In this document: piece by piece, positions 45,284 to 52,319 of the stretch | Numbering within the stretch: the first letter of the stretch is position 1 | Layout of the letters: the number at the start of each line of letters is the position of its first letter | NCBI RefSeq assembly: GCF_001404515.1 | Contig: NZ_CXWE01000005.1 | Location: 558,001-622,000 of the forward strand | Length of the DNA: 64,000 nucleotides | Direction: 5' to 3' | Source of the DNA: Roseibium album | GTDB taxonomy: Bacteria; Pseudomonadota; Alphaproteobacteria; Rhizobiales; Stappiaceae | Program-made: the position numbers and the translations under genes | Notes under the pieces: model-generated | The model's database searches: none | The model's input: the letters and a program-made list of their open reading frames with translations, nothing else | Told to the model about the DNA's origin: nothing

Positions 45284-46213
45284 ATGTTCACGCTTGCGCA
45301 TCTTTCCGATCCCCATCTCGGCCCCTTGCCCGATCCCAAGCTCATTCAGCTCTTTTCAAAGCGCATTCTCGGCTACCTCAATTGGCAGCGGAACCGCTCC
45401 AAGATCATGGGCTCGACCTATCTTGACCAGCTTGTCGAGGACATGAAGGCCCAGGAACCGGACCACATCGCCGTCACGGGTGACCTGGTGAATATTGCGC
45501 TTCCGCTTGAAATCGCCGGGGCGCGGACCTGGCTTGAGGAACTTGGCGAACCCGACGACGTCTCGGTCGTCCCCGGAAACCACGATGCCTATGTTCCAGG
45601 CGCAGTCCGCAAGGCCCGCACTGCCTGGTGGCCCTACATGTGTGCGGACGAGGCCAAGCGTGCACCGCCGCAGGAAACAAGGTCCGAGGCAACTTATCCC
45701 TATGTCCGGATTCGCGAAAACGTCGCCCTGATCGGCGTCACGACCGGTCGTGCCACAGCTCCCTGGTTTGCCACCGGCAGGGTTGGCAGCGATCAGGCGA
45801 AGCGTCTGCGCACCATTTTGGAGGAACTCGGCAAGGAGAACCTCTTTCGTGTCGTCATGCTGCATCATCCGCCGTTCAAGCAGGCCACGAAATGGCACAA
45901 GCGACTTTCCGATGCGTCGCGTGTACGGGCGGTGGTCAAGCGTGCAGGAGCGGAACTGATCCTGCACGGGCACACGCATATCGACAGCTTCGAGGAAATC
46001 GAAGGGCCCGATGGTCCCGTTGCGGTGGTGGGCGTGCCTTCGGCCACCAGCGCACCGGGAGGTCACAATCCGGCGGCACGCTACAACCTCTTCAAGATCG
46101 AAAAGAAAGATGCCGGTTGGAACTGCCTGATGGAGGAGCACGGCTTCGAGGCTTCAAACACGCCTGCAACCCTGCTGAATGCCCGGGAGATCGCAGTCCC
46201 GAACAGCAATTGA
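45284..46213 (+). CDS. Calcineurin-like metallophosphoesterase
   Basis: 309 residues. All five metal-binding blocks are visible: HLSDPHLG (residues 6-13), AVTGDLVN (about 64), VVPGNHDAYVPG (about 95), MLHHPPF (about 195) and ILHGHTHIDSFEE (about 225). The family hydrolyses phosphomono- or diesters; the substrate is unknown. Cytosolic, no signal peptide. Confidence 0.94.
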   Translation: MFTLAHLSDPHLGPLPDPKLIQLFSKRILGYLNWQRNRSKIMGSTYLDQLVEDMKAQEPDHIAVTGDLVNIALPLEIAGARTWLEELGEPDDVSVVPGNHDAYVPGAVRKARTAWWPYMCADEAKRAPPQETRSEATYPYVRIRENVALIGVTTGRATAPWFATGRVGSDQAKRLRTILEELGKENLFRVVMLHHPPFKQATKWHKRLSDASRVRAVVKRAGAELILHGHTHIDSFEEIEGPDGPVAVVGVPSATSAPGGHNPAARYNLFKIEKKDAGWNCLMEEHGFEASNTPATLLNAREIAVPNSN

Positions 46214-46342
46214 AGCAACGAACGCGCCGTGAGTTCGAAAATTTCAAACTATCCGAATTTGCCGAAAACCGCCAACCAGGCGTTACGGAAGCAATCATTC
46301 GAGCAGCAGCCTGAAACTCAGGTTTTTAGCCCGGCAGGTGCC

Positions 46343-46924
46343 TCAAATCGGATTGGCAAACCACGCAAAGGCGATCAGACCGATGACACCGGCCGCGATA
46401 CCGATGCCGAACGCACCGGCAACGGCAAGCCAGGAGGTTCTGCTTTCTCTGACCCGGACGACCCTGGATTCCTGGGCGACTTCTTTCAGCCGGCTGTTGA
46501 GCCAGTCGCCTTCCAGCGCTTTTTCCCGCTCGATCACGCGCTCGGCGATGTATTCGGTCAGGCAATCGGCCATGTCGTCGATATTCGCTGTCTCAAGAAT
46601 GACGACCCGGCCCAGGCGGGTGTCCTTCAGGAAACGGTATGTCTTGCGATCGCCCCCGACGGCAACATGACTTGTTGCGTCGATCCACAGGCGCGGCGTT
46701 GAGCCGGATATGATCTGCAGTGAAAACTGGTCGTCGTCTTCAGGAATTTCCTTGAAGACGTCCTTGAGCTCATCGGCAAGCATGTCGAGACGCGCGCGCT
46801 CGGTATCCTGAAGCTCAACCACCACATCCGATCGTTCGACTTCGCCGAGTTGAACCTTGCGGATGGCATCGCGCAGCGAGCGAATGCGTGTGTGTGGGAC
46901 GACGTTATCCTGCATTTCAGACAT
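46343..46924 (-). CDS. C-terminally membrane-anchored protein, unknown function
   Basis: 193 residues from the ATG at 46924. A soluble, charged N-terminal part (about 1-160) has RSLRDAIRKVQLGEVERSDVVVELQDTERARLDMLADEL, and a beta-rich stretch (DQFSLQIISGSTPRLWIDATSHVAVGG) precedes FLKDTRLGRVVILETANIDDMADCLTEYIAERVIEREKAL. One C-terminal membrane helix (about 170-190, WLAVAGAFGIGIAAGVIGLIAF) anchors it facing the cytosol. I do not recognise the family. A perfect TTAA-N7-TTAA box lies about 130 bp upstream. Confidence 0.75.
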   Translation of the reverse strand: MSEMQDNVVPHTRIRSLRDAIRKVQLGEVERSDVVVELQDTERARLDMLADELKDVFKEIPEDDDQFSLQIISGSTPRLWIDATSHVAVGGDRKTYRFLKDTRLGRVVILETANIDDMADCLTEYIAERVIEREKALEGDWLNSRLKEVAQESRVVRVRESRTSWLAVAGAFGIGIAAGVIGLIAFAWFANPI

Positions 46925-47053
46925 GTGTTGCCTGACTCCGTTCTTTTGCCGTTCGTGGAACAAGTCTTAACTGACTCCCTGCAGCGCGAAACGGCTGCCT
47001 CGCCGCATCTGCTGCCTTTCCACCGGCAATGATCCAAAACTGGTTAACGAAGT

Positions 47054-47068
47054 TTAAGAGATTTTTAA
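47054..47068. promoter_or_regulatory. CtrA-type box TTAA-N7-TTAA
   Basis: TTAA-GAGATTT-TTAA, an exact match to the CtrA consensus. A further TTAA lies at 47044-47047 with a six-base spacing to the first half-site. The site is between the tail-anchored protein gene (start 46924, minus) and mtnA (start 47164, plus) and could act on either. Confidence 0.5.
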
Positions 47069-47163
47069 CCCTGACGCCAGCAAGCCGGCGCTGGCCTCAC
47101 CCCAAATCATGGGTTATGCAAAGGTAGAATGCTTTGGTTCCGCCGTGCCTGGGAGGTTACGCC

Positions 47164-48270
47164 ATGAATGTCGATGGCAAGAAATATCGCACGATCTGGC
47201 TCGCAAAGGACGGCGACAGTGTCGAAATCATCGACCAGACAAAGTTCCCATATGCCTTTGAAATCGCCAAACTGCGCACCATGGAAGATGCAGCCCACGC
47301 CATTCGCGTGATGCAGGTACGCGGTGCTCCGCTGATCGGAGCAACCGCCGCCTATGGCGTTGCGCTTGCCATGCGGGCTGACAGCTCCGACGAAGGGCTT
47401 CACAACGCCTGTTCCGTTCTGCTGCAAACCCGCCCGACCGCGGTAAACCTGCACTGGGCGCTCGATCGGGCGCGCAAGAACCTCATCCGGGTCGAGCCGG
47501 CATACCGCGCCGCCGCCGCCTTCACGCTGGCCAACGAAATCTGCGACGAGGATATAGGTATCAACATGGCGATCGGCATGCATGGCATGGAACTGATCGC
47601 GGCAATTTCCGAAACCAAGCGCAAGGGAGAGCCGGTCAACATCCTGACCCATTGCAATGCCGGATGGCTGGCAACCGTCGACTGGGGAACAGCAACCGCC
47701 CCGGTCTACATGTCCCATGAAGGTGGCATTCCGGTTCACGTGTGGGTGGACGAGACGCGTCCCCGAAACCAGGGAGCTTTCCTGACGGCCTGGGAACTCG
47801 GCCACCACGGCGTGCCGCATACCGTGGTCGTCGACAATGCCGGCGGCCACCTGATGCAGCATGGTCAGGTTGACATTGTCATCACCGGCACGGACCGCAC
47901 GACAGCGACCGGCGACGTCTGCAACAAGATCGGCACCTATCTGAAGGCACTTGCCGCAAAGGACAATGATGTCCCCTTCTACGTCGCCCTGCCCTCGCCG
48001 ACGATCGACTTTGCCCTTTCCGATGGCGTACGGGAAATCCCGATTGAAGAACGCGACGGCAGTGAAGTCAGCAGGATGACCGGTCGAACCGACCGCGGCG
48101 ATATCCAGACAATCAACATCGTCGCCGAAGGGTCTGACGTCGGCAATCCGGCCTTTGACGTGACACCTGCCCGGCTGGTGACCGGTCTCATCACCGAACG
48201 CGGCATCCTGGAGCCCAGTCGTCAAGCCATCGCGCAGGCATTTCCGGAACGGGTCAAGATGAGTGCTTGA
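47164..48270 (+). CDS. mtnA: S-methyl-5-thioribose-1-phosphate isomerase
   Basis: 368 residues from the ATG at 47164, with GGGAGG seven bases upstream. Methionine salvage enzyme of the eIF2B-like fold. Motifs: [17 protein letters not shown], the catalytic Cys in [18 protein letters not shown] (about residue 160), the catalytic Asp in [21 protein letters not shown] (about residue 240), and [12 protein letters not shown]. It uses the product of MtnP, whose gene is 30 kb away, so the pathway genes are dispersed. Confidence 0.96.
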   Translation: MNVDGKKYRTIWLAKDGDSVEIIDQTKFPYAFEIAKLRTMEDAAHAIRVMQVRGAPLIGATAAYGVALAMRADSSDEGLHNACSVLLQTRPTAVNLHWALDRARKNLIRVEPAYRAAAAFTLANEICDEDIGINMAIGMHGMELIAAISETKRKGEPVNILTHCNAGWLATVDWGTATAPVYMSHEGGIPVHVWVDETRPRNQGAFLTAWELGHHGVPHTVVVDNAGGHLMQHGQVDIVITGTDRTTATGDVCNKIGTYLKALAAKDNDVPFYVALPSPTIDFALSDGVREIPIEERDGSEVSRMTGRTDRGDIQTINIVAEGSDVGNPAFDVTPARLVTGLITERGILEPSRQAIAQAFPERVKMSA

Positions 48271-48313
48271 AAGCCAAGGTTCCGAGGTACTTGCGTCGAC
48301 CGAATTTCAAACC

Positions 48314-48454
48314 GTCATCCCCGACTTGATCGGGGATGCGAACCAGTGACCCGCGGACACGAAACGGGCGGTCTGGCTTGCATGTCAGCTGCGCCTGCCA
48401 GCAATCATCAAGCACTTTGGAAACGCTTGGATCCCCGATCAGGTCGGGGATGAC
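48314..48454. repeat. Palindromic intergenic repeat element
   Basis: GTCATCCCCGACTTGATCGGGGATG (48314-48338, shown here as two shorter parts: GTCATCCCCGAC, then TTGATCGGGGATG) reappears inverted at 48430-48454 with 23 of 25 positions matching. Each arm is itself nearly palindromic (ATCCCCGA/TCGGGGAT). The 91 bp between hold no gene. Sequences of this type (GTCATCCC-GACTTGATC-GGGAT) are common dispersed intergenic repeats in alphaproteobacteria. It lies between mtnA and a convergent GNAT gene. Confidence 0.8.
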
Positions 48455-48502
48455 TTCCGGGATTTGCGACTGGTTGATGAGCGCTACGGGATTGACACCA
48501 AA

Positions 48503-49117
48503 CTACCCGTCAATTACCGGCACATGTGGAGCCTTTTCCCGCGGATGATGACCCAGCAGCCTTGGATCATCCGCCACTTCGATGGCGCGCTTGTACGGTT
48601 TGAAGCCACAGGACATGTAGAATTTCAAAGCCTGCGGGCTGTCGGCTGTACAGGTATGCAGCCAGAGCCGGCGGGTTTCGGGCCGGGACCAGGCCATCTC
48701 GACTGCCTGCGACATCAACCAGCGCCCGAGACCGCCGCCGATCGCGCCGGGAACAAGACCAAAATAGGCAACGACCGGTTCTTCCGGATGTGCATAGTCG
48801 AGTTCCAGAATGCCGACGGGTTTGCCGTCTCGCAGTGGCAGGAAGTTTTCCCGCTCTGGCTCGTTCAACAGTTTCGAGAGTGTCGCATCGTCATAGGTCA
48901 GGCGGCCGAACCAGATCCAGTCTTCGCCCACTTCTCTGAAAAGCTCGCGATAGGTGCCCGGATCAGGCACATGCCATCTTTCAAGCTTCACGTCGTCTCT
49001 TGCCGGGGCAAGAGGCTTGTCGGGTGCTGCCAGCATTTCCAGATAGGTGACGACAAAAGCGACCTTGCCGCCCGGAATTTCCGTAAAGCCATTCAGATCA
49101 AGCACATGGTCAGACAT
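48503..49117 (-). CDS. GNAT-family N-acetyltransferase
   Basis: 204 residues. Acetyl-CoA loop: VAYFGLVPGAIGGGLGRWLMSQAVEMAW (about residues 115-142), then LWLHTCTADSPQALKFYMSCGFKPYKR. The long N-terminal segment (PGGKVAFVVTYLEMLAAPDKP, then ERWHVPDPGTYRELFREVGEDW) is typical of a Rhizobiales subgroup. Substrate unknown. Confidence 0.92.
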   Translation of the reverse strand: MSDHVLDLNGFTEIPGGKVAFVVTYLEMLAAPDKPLAPARDDVKLERWHVPDPGTYRELFREVGEDWIWFGRLTYDDATLSKLLNEPERENFLPLRDGKPVGILELDYAHPEEPVVAYFGLVPGAIGGGLGRWLMSQAVEMAWSRPETRRLWLHTCTADSPQALKFYMSCGFKPYKRAIEVADDPRLLGHHPREKAPHVPVIDG

Positions 49118-49206
49118 TTTTTCCCCGAAAGACGTTTACCAAGCCCGAACCGGCTTAACAGCTGCTCCCCGGTTCACCAAGGGGTCGAATTGCGTATTGC
49201 ACGCCT

Positions 49207-49221
49207 TTAACCGTCTGTTAA
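49207..49221. promoter_or_regulatory. CtrA-type box TTAA-N7-TTAA
   Basis: TTAA-CCGTCTG-TTAA, exact consensus, 45 bp before the start of the 91-residue orphan gene and 90 bp before the divergent GNAT gene. It suggests cell-cycle or motility-type control of the orphan gene (inference). Confidence 0.5.
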
Positions 49222-49265
49222 CCACGCCTTGAGAGATTGGCATTGTATCCAGGAAAGATGCGCCC

Positions 49266-49541
49266 ATGCCAAAAGTCGGCAATTACGTCCAACGCGACTA
49301 TCACAGCAAATACCGGTCACAGGGGAAATCCACCTGGTCCGACTACAATCAGGCATGGAACAAGAAACGCCAGGCTTCCGCACAAAAGATGCAGGAACTT
49401 CGGGCTGTCGCCAGTACTTTCACGGCCATTGGCGCACAGGCCACTCAGGCCAATACTGTCTTCGTCATGCAGAACCAGAACCAGGCAGGCCCGTATGCCA
49501 ACACCACGGCAGTCATGGCACGGGTGAACGTACTGGTTTGA
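49266..49541 (+). CDS. Orphan small protein (91 aa), possibly CtrA-controlled
   Basis: 91 residues from the ATG at 49266, with AGGAAAG about nine bases upstream. The N-terminal half is polar and rich in Tyr, Gln, Lys and Ser (VGNYVQRDYHSKYRSQGKST). The second half has an amphipathic, Ala/Thr/Gln-rich stretch (MQELRAVASTFTAIGAQATQ) and a hydrophobic end (AVMARVNVLV). No signal peptide. Gln/Thr/Asn/Ala-rich stretches resemble flagellar axial proteins, but I cannot assign a family. It lies 3 kb from the flagellar cluster. Confidence 0.65.
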   Translation: MPKVGNYVQRDYHSKYRSQGKSTWSDYNQAWNKKRQASAQKMQELRAVASTFTAIGAQATQANTVFVMQNQNQAGPYANTTAVMARVNVLV

Positions 49542-49738
49542 CCCTCATAAGGTTCAAGCTTTTCGTCAGACTGTCGCCACTCGCGCCCGGCTTCCTCGAT
49601 CAGGAAACAGAACAACCTGCCATTTGAACCGCTCGGAAATGGGTGACACGTGTGGTGTCATTTCGCTGCAGAAGATTGTTCTCATACCACTTTGCAACTA
49701 CACTTTGAGCCAATCACCTCTCTGCAGGAGTACCTGAA

Positions 49739-50149
49739 ATGGACGGTGACTCGCTATCGCTGCTTCAGCTGAGCATGGACAGCTCAAAGGAAGTGAACAC
49801 CTACTGGAATCTTTACATCGCCGTTGCGACTGCAGTGGTCGGCATAATGGCGGCGGGACATCAATATACCAATTCGAAGATTCTCAAGATTATCCTGAGC
49901 GGTGCATTCCTTGTATTTGCGATATCCAATTTACTGGCAATCATCAGGCTCGGAAATCTGCGCATGGCCCTTATCAACGCATTCCCGGACGAATTGAAAA
50001 ACAACCCTGAACTCATGGCCGGTCTGATGCCGGCGGATTGGCTCTCCTATACTGCGTTTCACGGGTTTCTCGATATTGCGGTCATTGCCGCGATCTGGGC
50101 CGTGCCCTGGTTCATGGCGCGGGAATCCGGCGCGGACATCGGGAAATGA
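49739..50149 (+). CDS. Three-helix membrane protein, unknown function
   Basis: 136 residues with AGGAG upstream. Membrane helices at about 22-42 (WNLYIAVATAVVGIMAAG), 48-70 (ILKIILSGAFLVFAISNLLAI) and 105-127 (FHGFLDIAVIAAIWAVPWFM), with a polar loop LINAFPDELKNNPELMAGLMP between the second and third. No family recognised. A SnoaL-like gene follows in the same direction. Confidence 0.7.
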   Translation: MDGDSLSLLQLSMDSSKEVNTYWNLYIAVATAVVGIMAAGHQYTNSKILKIILSGAFLVFAISNLLAIIRLGNLRMALINAFPDELKNNPELMAGLMPADWLSYTAFHGFLDIAVIAAIWAVPWFMARESGADIGK

Positions 50150-50185
50150 GATACGGGACAGCGGGAACAACAGGGAACCAGCGCG

Positions 50186-50584
50186 ATGCCAACCCGGCAA
50201 ACAAATATCTCGATCATCAGGGCCTTTGTCGACGCATTCAATGCCGCTGATTTGCCCGCCATGGCAAGTTACCTCGCCCAGGACCTTGTGGCGGACGTAA
50301 CGCAAAGTGACGGCAGCACAAAGCAGTCGAACGGACGCGAAACATATATGGGTCTGCTGGAAAAACTGGATATTCCAACAGTTCGCCCCAGGCTGACCAT
50401 CACCCAGGTCGCGGACGTGAATGCGGAACAGGTGATGATGATGGTCGAAGTCCGGGCTGCTCGAAAGGGCCGTGAGCTACATAATTTTGCAGCTTACCTG
50501 ATGACGCTGCGCGACCAACGGATTGAGCGGATCTGGATGGTAGAGGCGCTGCCGGCTGAAAGCGAAGAGTTTTGGTCCAGATGA
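50186..50584 (+). CDS. SnoaL/NTF2-like domain protein
   Basis: 132 residues. NTF2-like fold pattern: IIRAFVDAFNAADLPAMASYLAQDLVADV at residues 9-37, then GRETYMGLLEKLD and the C-terminal strands VMMMVEVRAARKGRELHNFAAYLMTL and IERIWMVEALP. Such domains serve as small-molecule binding or isomerase domains; the substrate is unknown. Confidence 0.88.
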   Translation: MPTRQTNISIIRAFVDAFNAADLPAMASYLAQDLVADVTQSDGSTKQSNGRETYMGLLEKLDIPTVRPRLTITQVADVNAEQVMMMVEVRAARKGRELHNFAAYLMTLRDQRIERIWMVEALPAESEEFWSR

Positions 50585-50744
50585 CTGCTCGAAAAATTCA
50601 TTTCGCCTGACTGGGCCACTAACCTCTGCATGATCGCTCCGGCACTTGCCATTTTTGTATCCAGCAACTACGCCATCTGGCTCGATGACTTATCGTGATT
50701 TTTATCAGGCTTGCGCAAACAGCCGGCGCTTGGGGAGTGAGCTT

Positions 50745-51104
50745 TTGAAAAAGTATTTATTCTTGATCAGTCTTTTGTGCTTCTCACAGGTGCAAACAGT
50801 GCTGGCGACCGAAGAAAACAAGCGAGCGGCCTACAGTCTCAGCGCAAACCAGTTTCTCAAGCTTCCGGGTGATTTGCAGTTCTTTTACGTCGCGGGTGCT
50901 CTGGACGGCATGACCCTTTTGTCCCGTGAGAACGGGCTCAAGACCTACGACAACTTTATTGAATGCTATAGGAGCATAACACTCGGCGCCTTCACCAAGA
51001 AAGTTGTCATCTTTATACGCTCAAGCTCGGACAAGGACCTGAGCGTTGCAGAACTCATCATCCAGACCGCGGCAGACACGTGCGGCGATGAATTGATCAA
51101 GTGA
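50745..51104 (+). CDS. Small secreted protein, weakly Rap1a/Tai-like
   Basis: 119 residues from a TTG at 50745, chosen because GGGGAG lies eight bases upstream and the following residues form a signal peptide (KKYLFLISLLCFSQVQTVLA). The mature part has QFFYVAGALDGMTLL and two cysteines (FIECYRS, ADTCGDE). The aromatic-Val-Ala-Gly-x-x-Asp pattern with two cysteines is reminiscent of Rap1a/Tai-type periplasmic immunity proteins, but the similarity is weak. A longer frame from 50646 is open but lacks a ribosome site. Confidence 0.6.
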   Translation: MKKYLFLISLLCFSQVQTVLATEENKRAAYSLSANQFLKLPGDLQFFYVAGALDGMTLLSRENGLKTYDNFIECYRSITLGAFTKKVVIFIRSSSDKDLSVAELIIQTAADTCGDELIK

Positions 51105-51110
51105 GGACAA

Positions 51111-51206
51111 GACTGTCTTCAGCTTGATGAGCAAATGAACCTCCGTCGACAAATGATCATCGTATGTGCGCGGAAGCGTTCGACGAGGGGGCGCACGAAA
51201 GGTCGG
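51111..51206 (-). pseudogene. Broken partial copy of the flhA 3' end
   Basis: About 96 bp match the last 97 bp of the flhA coding region (52332-52428) in the same orientation. GACTGTCTTCAGCTTGAT is identical, a diverged stretch of the same length within one base follows, and then ATGATCATCGTATGTGCGCGG and onward match with scattered differences. Translated on the minus strand it still gives LIKLKTV, against FlhA's RIKLKTV, but it is frameshifted and lacks the rest of the gene. It is a remnant of a duplication, with two orphan genes between it and the intact flhA. Confidence 0.8.
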
Positions 51207-51381
51207 TCCCTTCCCGATACGGAGACGGCAACGGGGCATTTGCATGCTCTGATCCTGATGTTTCAAGCCTCTGTCTGCAGCTTCCCCGCCGTTGCAACCA
51301 AGAGTTATTTTGGATAGAAAAACTGCTCAGGCGTTTAAATTTCAACAGATCGACCGAAATACACTTGGGAAGCGACAATAA

Positions 51382-51852
51382 GTGAATAATGTTCTTAGGC
51401 TTTGTGTTTTTGTTTTCGCGCTCTCAACAGCGGAACAAACACTTGCTGCACAGGATGCCTATTACGCATGTGATACGGCATCGGAATACAAGAACCTGGT
51501 AAAGTATATCAGGAGTATTCCGGATCCATCGGATCAAATGATTTCCCACCTTCGAAAGGAACTCAAGCAAAAGTACAAACACTTGTCGTTCAAGCAGAAA
51601 ATGCAGAGCAAGGAATACGAGCGTGACATGAAAAAAGCCATGCAGGAATTCCGGCCGACAAAACCGGCACCGCCGAACTTTGCTTGTAAAAAGATCCCCG
51701 GAAACACGATCCTGGTGGATAAAAATGGCCAATTCTCCGGCATCGCCTGCATCAGGCCGCCGTCGTGGAGCAAGTGCAAGTGGACCGGCCGTAACGCGCT
51801 CAAGGCCAGATGGAGCCCTACGTCCGACAGAAAGACCTGGCGTAGAAGATAA
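51382..51852 (+). CDS. Secreted protein, unknown function
   Basis: 156 residues from a GTG at 51382 with GGGAAG upstream. A signal peptide (residues 1-22, ending Thr-Leu-Ala-Ala) is followed by a charged, Lys-rich domain with four cysteines (YYACDTA, NFACKKIPG, GIACIRPPSW, SKCKW) that could form two disulphides. The C-terminus is strongly basic and Trp/Arg-rich (WSPTSDRKTWRRR). No family recognised. It lies between the flhA fragment and intact flhA, on a segment AT-richer than its surroundings. Confidence 0.6.
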   Translation: MNNVLRLCVFVFALSTAEQTLAAQDAYYACDTASEYKNLVKYIRSIPDPSDQMISHLRKELKQKYKHLSFKQKMQSKEYERDMKKAMQEFRPTKPAPPNFACKKIPGNTILVDKNGQFSGIACIRPPSWSKCKWTGRNALKARWSPTSDRKTWRRR

Positions 51853-51994
51853 AGTGCAGCCTCAGACAATCACGAAAAAACCTGGTCAAAATCACATAAT
51901 TTGGAATTGCACTATTTCATTGTATTATATGCCATATTTCCAATAGGCACGACGATTTGGACTTTTTCGATGTAACAAACAGGGAGCATTGTGA

Positions 51995-52255
51995 ATGACA
52001 GCATTCAGGATCTTTTGTGTGTCCCTGGCCGCGCTGGTTCTGGCGCTTGTGCTGGCAAACATTTTGCCTGCGCCTTACCATCACCTTGCCGGGGCCGCCA
52101 TCCTTCCGTTGTTTGTCGTCATGCTGATATCGCTGAACGTCGCCAAGAAGTCATTGGGACGTGATCGCACGTCCTCCGCCGATTACGGAAGGACCCACAG
52201 GGATGCCGCACTGGGCACTCATTCACCAGAGTGTGGTGGAGTTGATGCAGGCTGA
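51995..52255 (+). CDS. Small two-helix membrane protein
   Basis: 86 residues with GGGAG before the ATG. Membrane helices at about 4-24 (IFCVSLAALVLALVLANIL) and 32-50 (LAGAAILPLFVVMLISLNVA), then a polar tail rich in Arg, Asp, Ser and Gly. No family recognised. It is the second gene of the segment bounded by the flhA repeats. Confidence 0.55.
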   Translation: MTAFRIFCVSLAALVLALVLANILPAPYHHLAGAAILPLFVVMLISLNVAKKSLGRDRTSSADYGRTHRDAALGTHSPECGGVDAG

Positions 52256-52319
52256 AGTCTGGGCGGAGGAAACAGGCATTTGAGTATGCAAAACGAAGGA
52301 TGCCAGTTTTCGGAAATGC

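Noticed and set aside
47107-48225. Minus-strand ORF opposite mtnA
   Set aside because: Shadow of mtnA, whose catalytic motifs are intact on the plus strand.
49644-49660. Inverted repeat TGACAC-N5-GTGTCA before the three-helix membrane protein gene
   Set aside because: Only six bases per arm, no promoter elements in register; too short to separate from chance.
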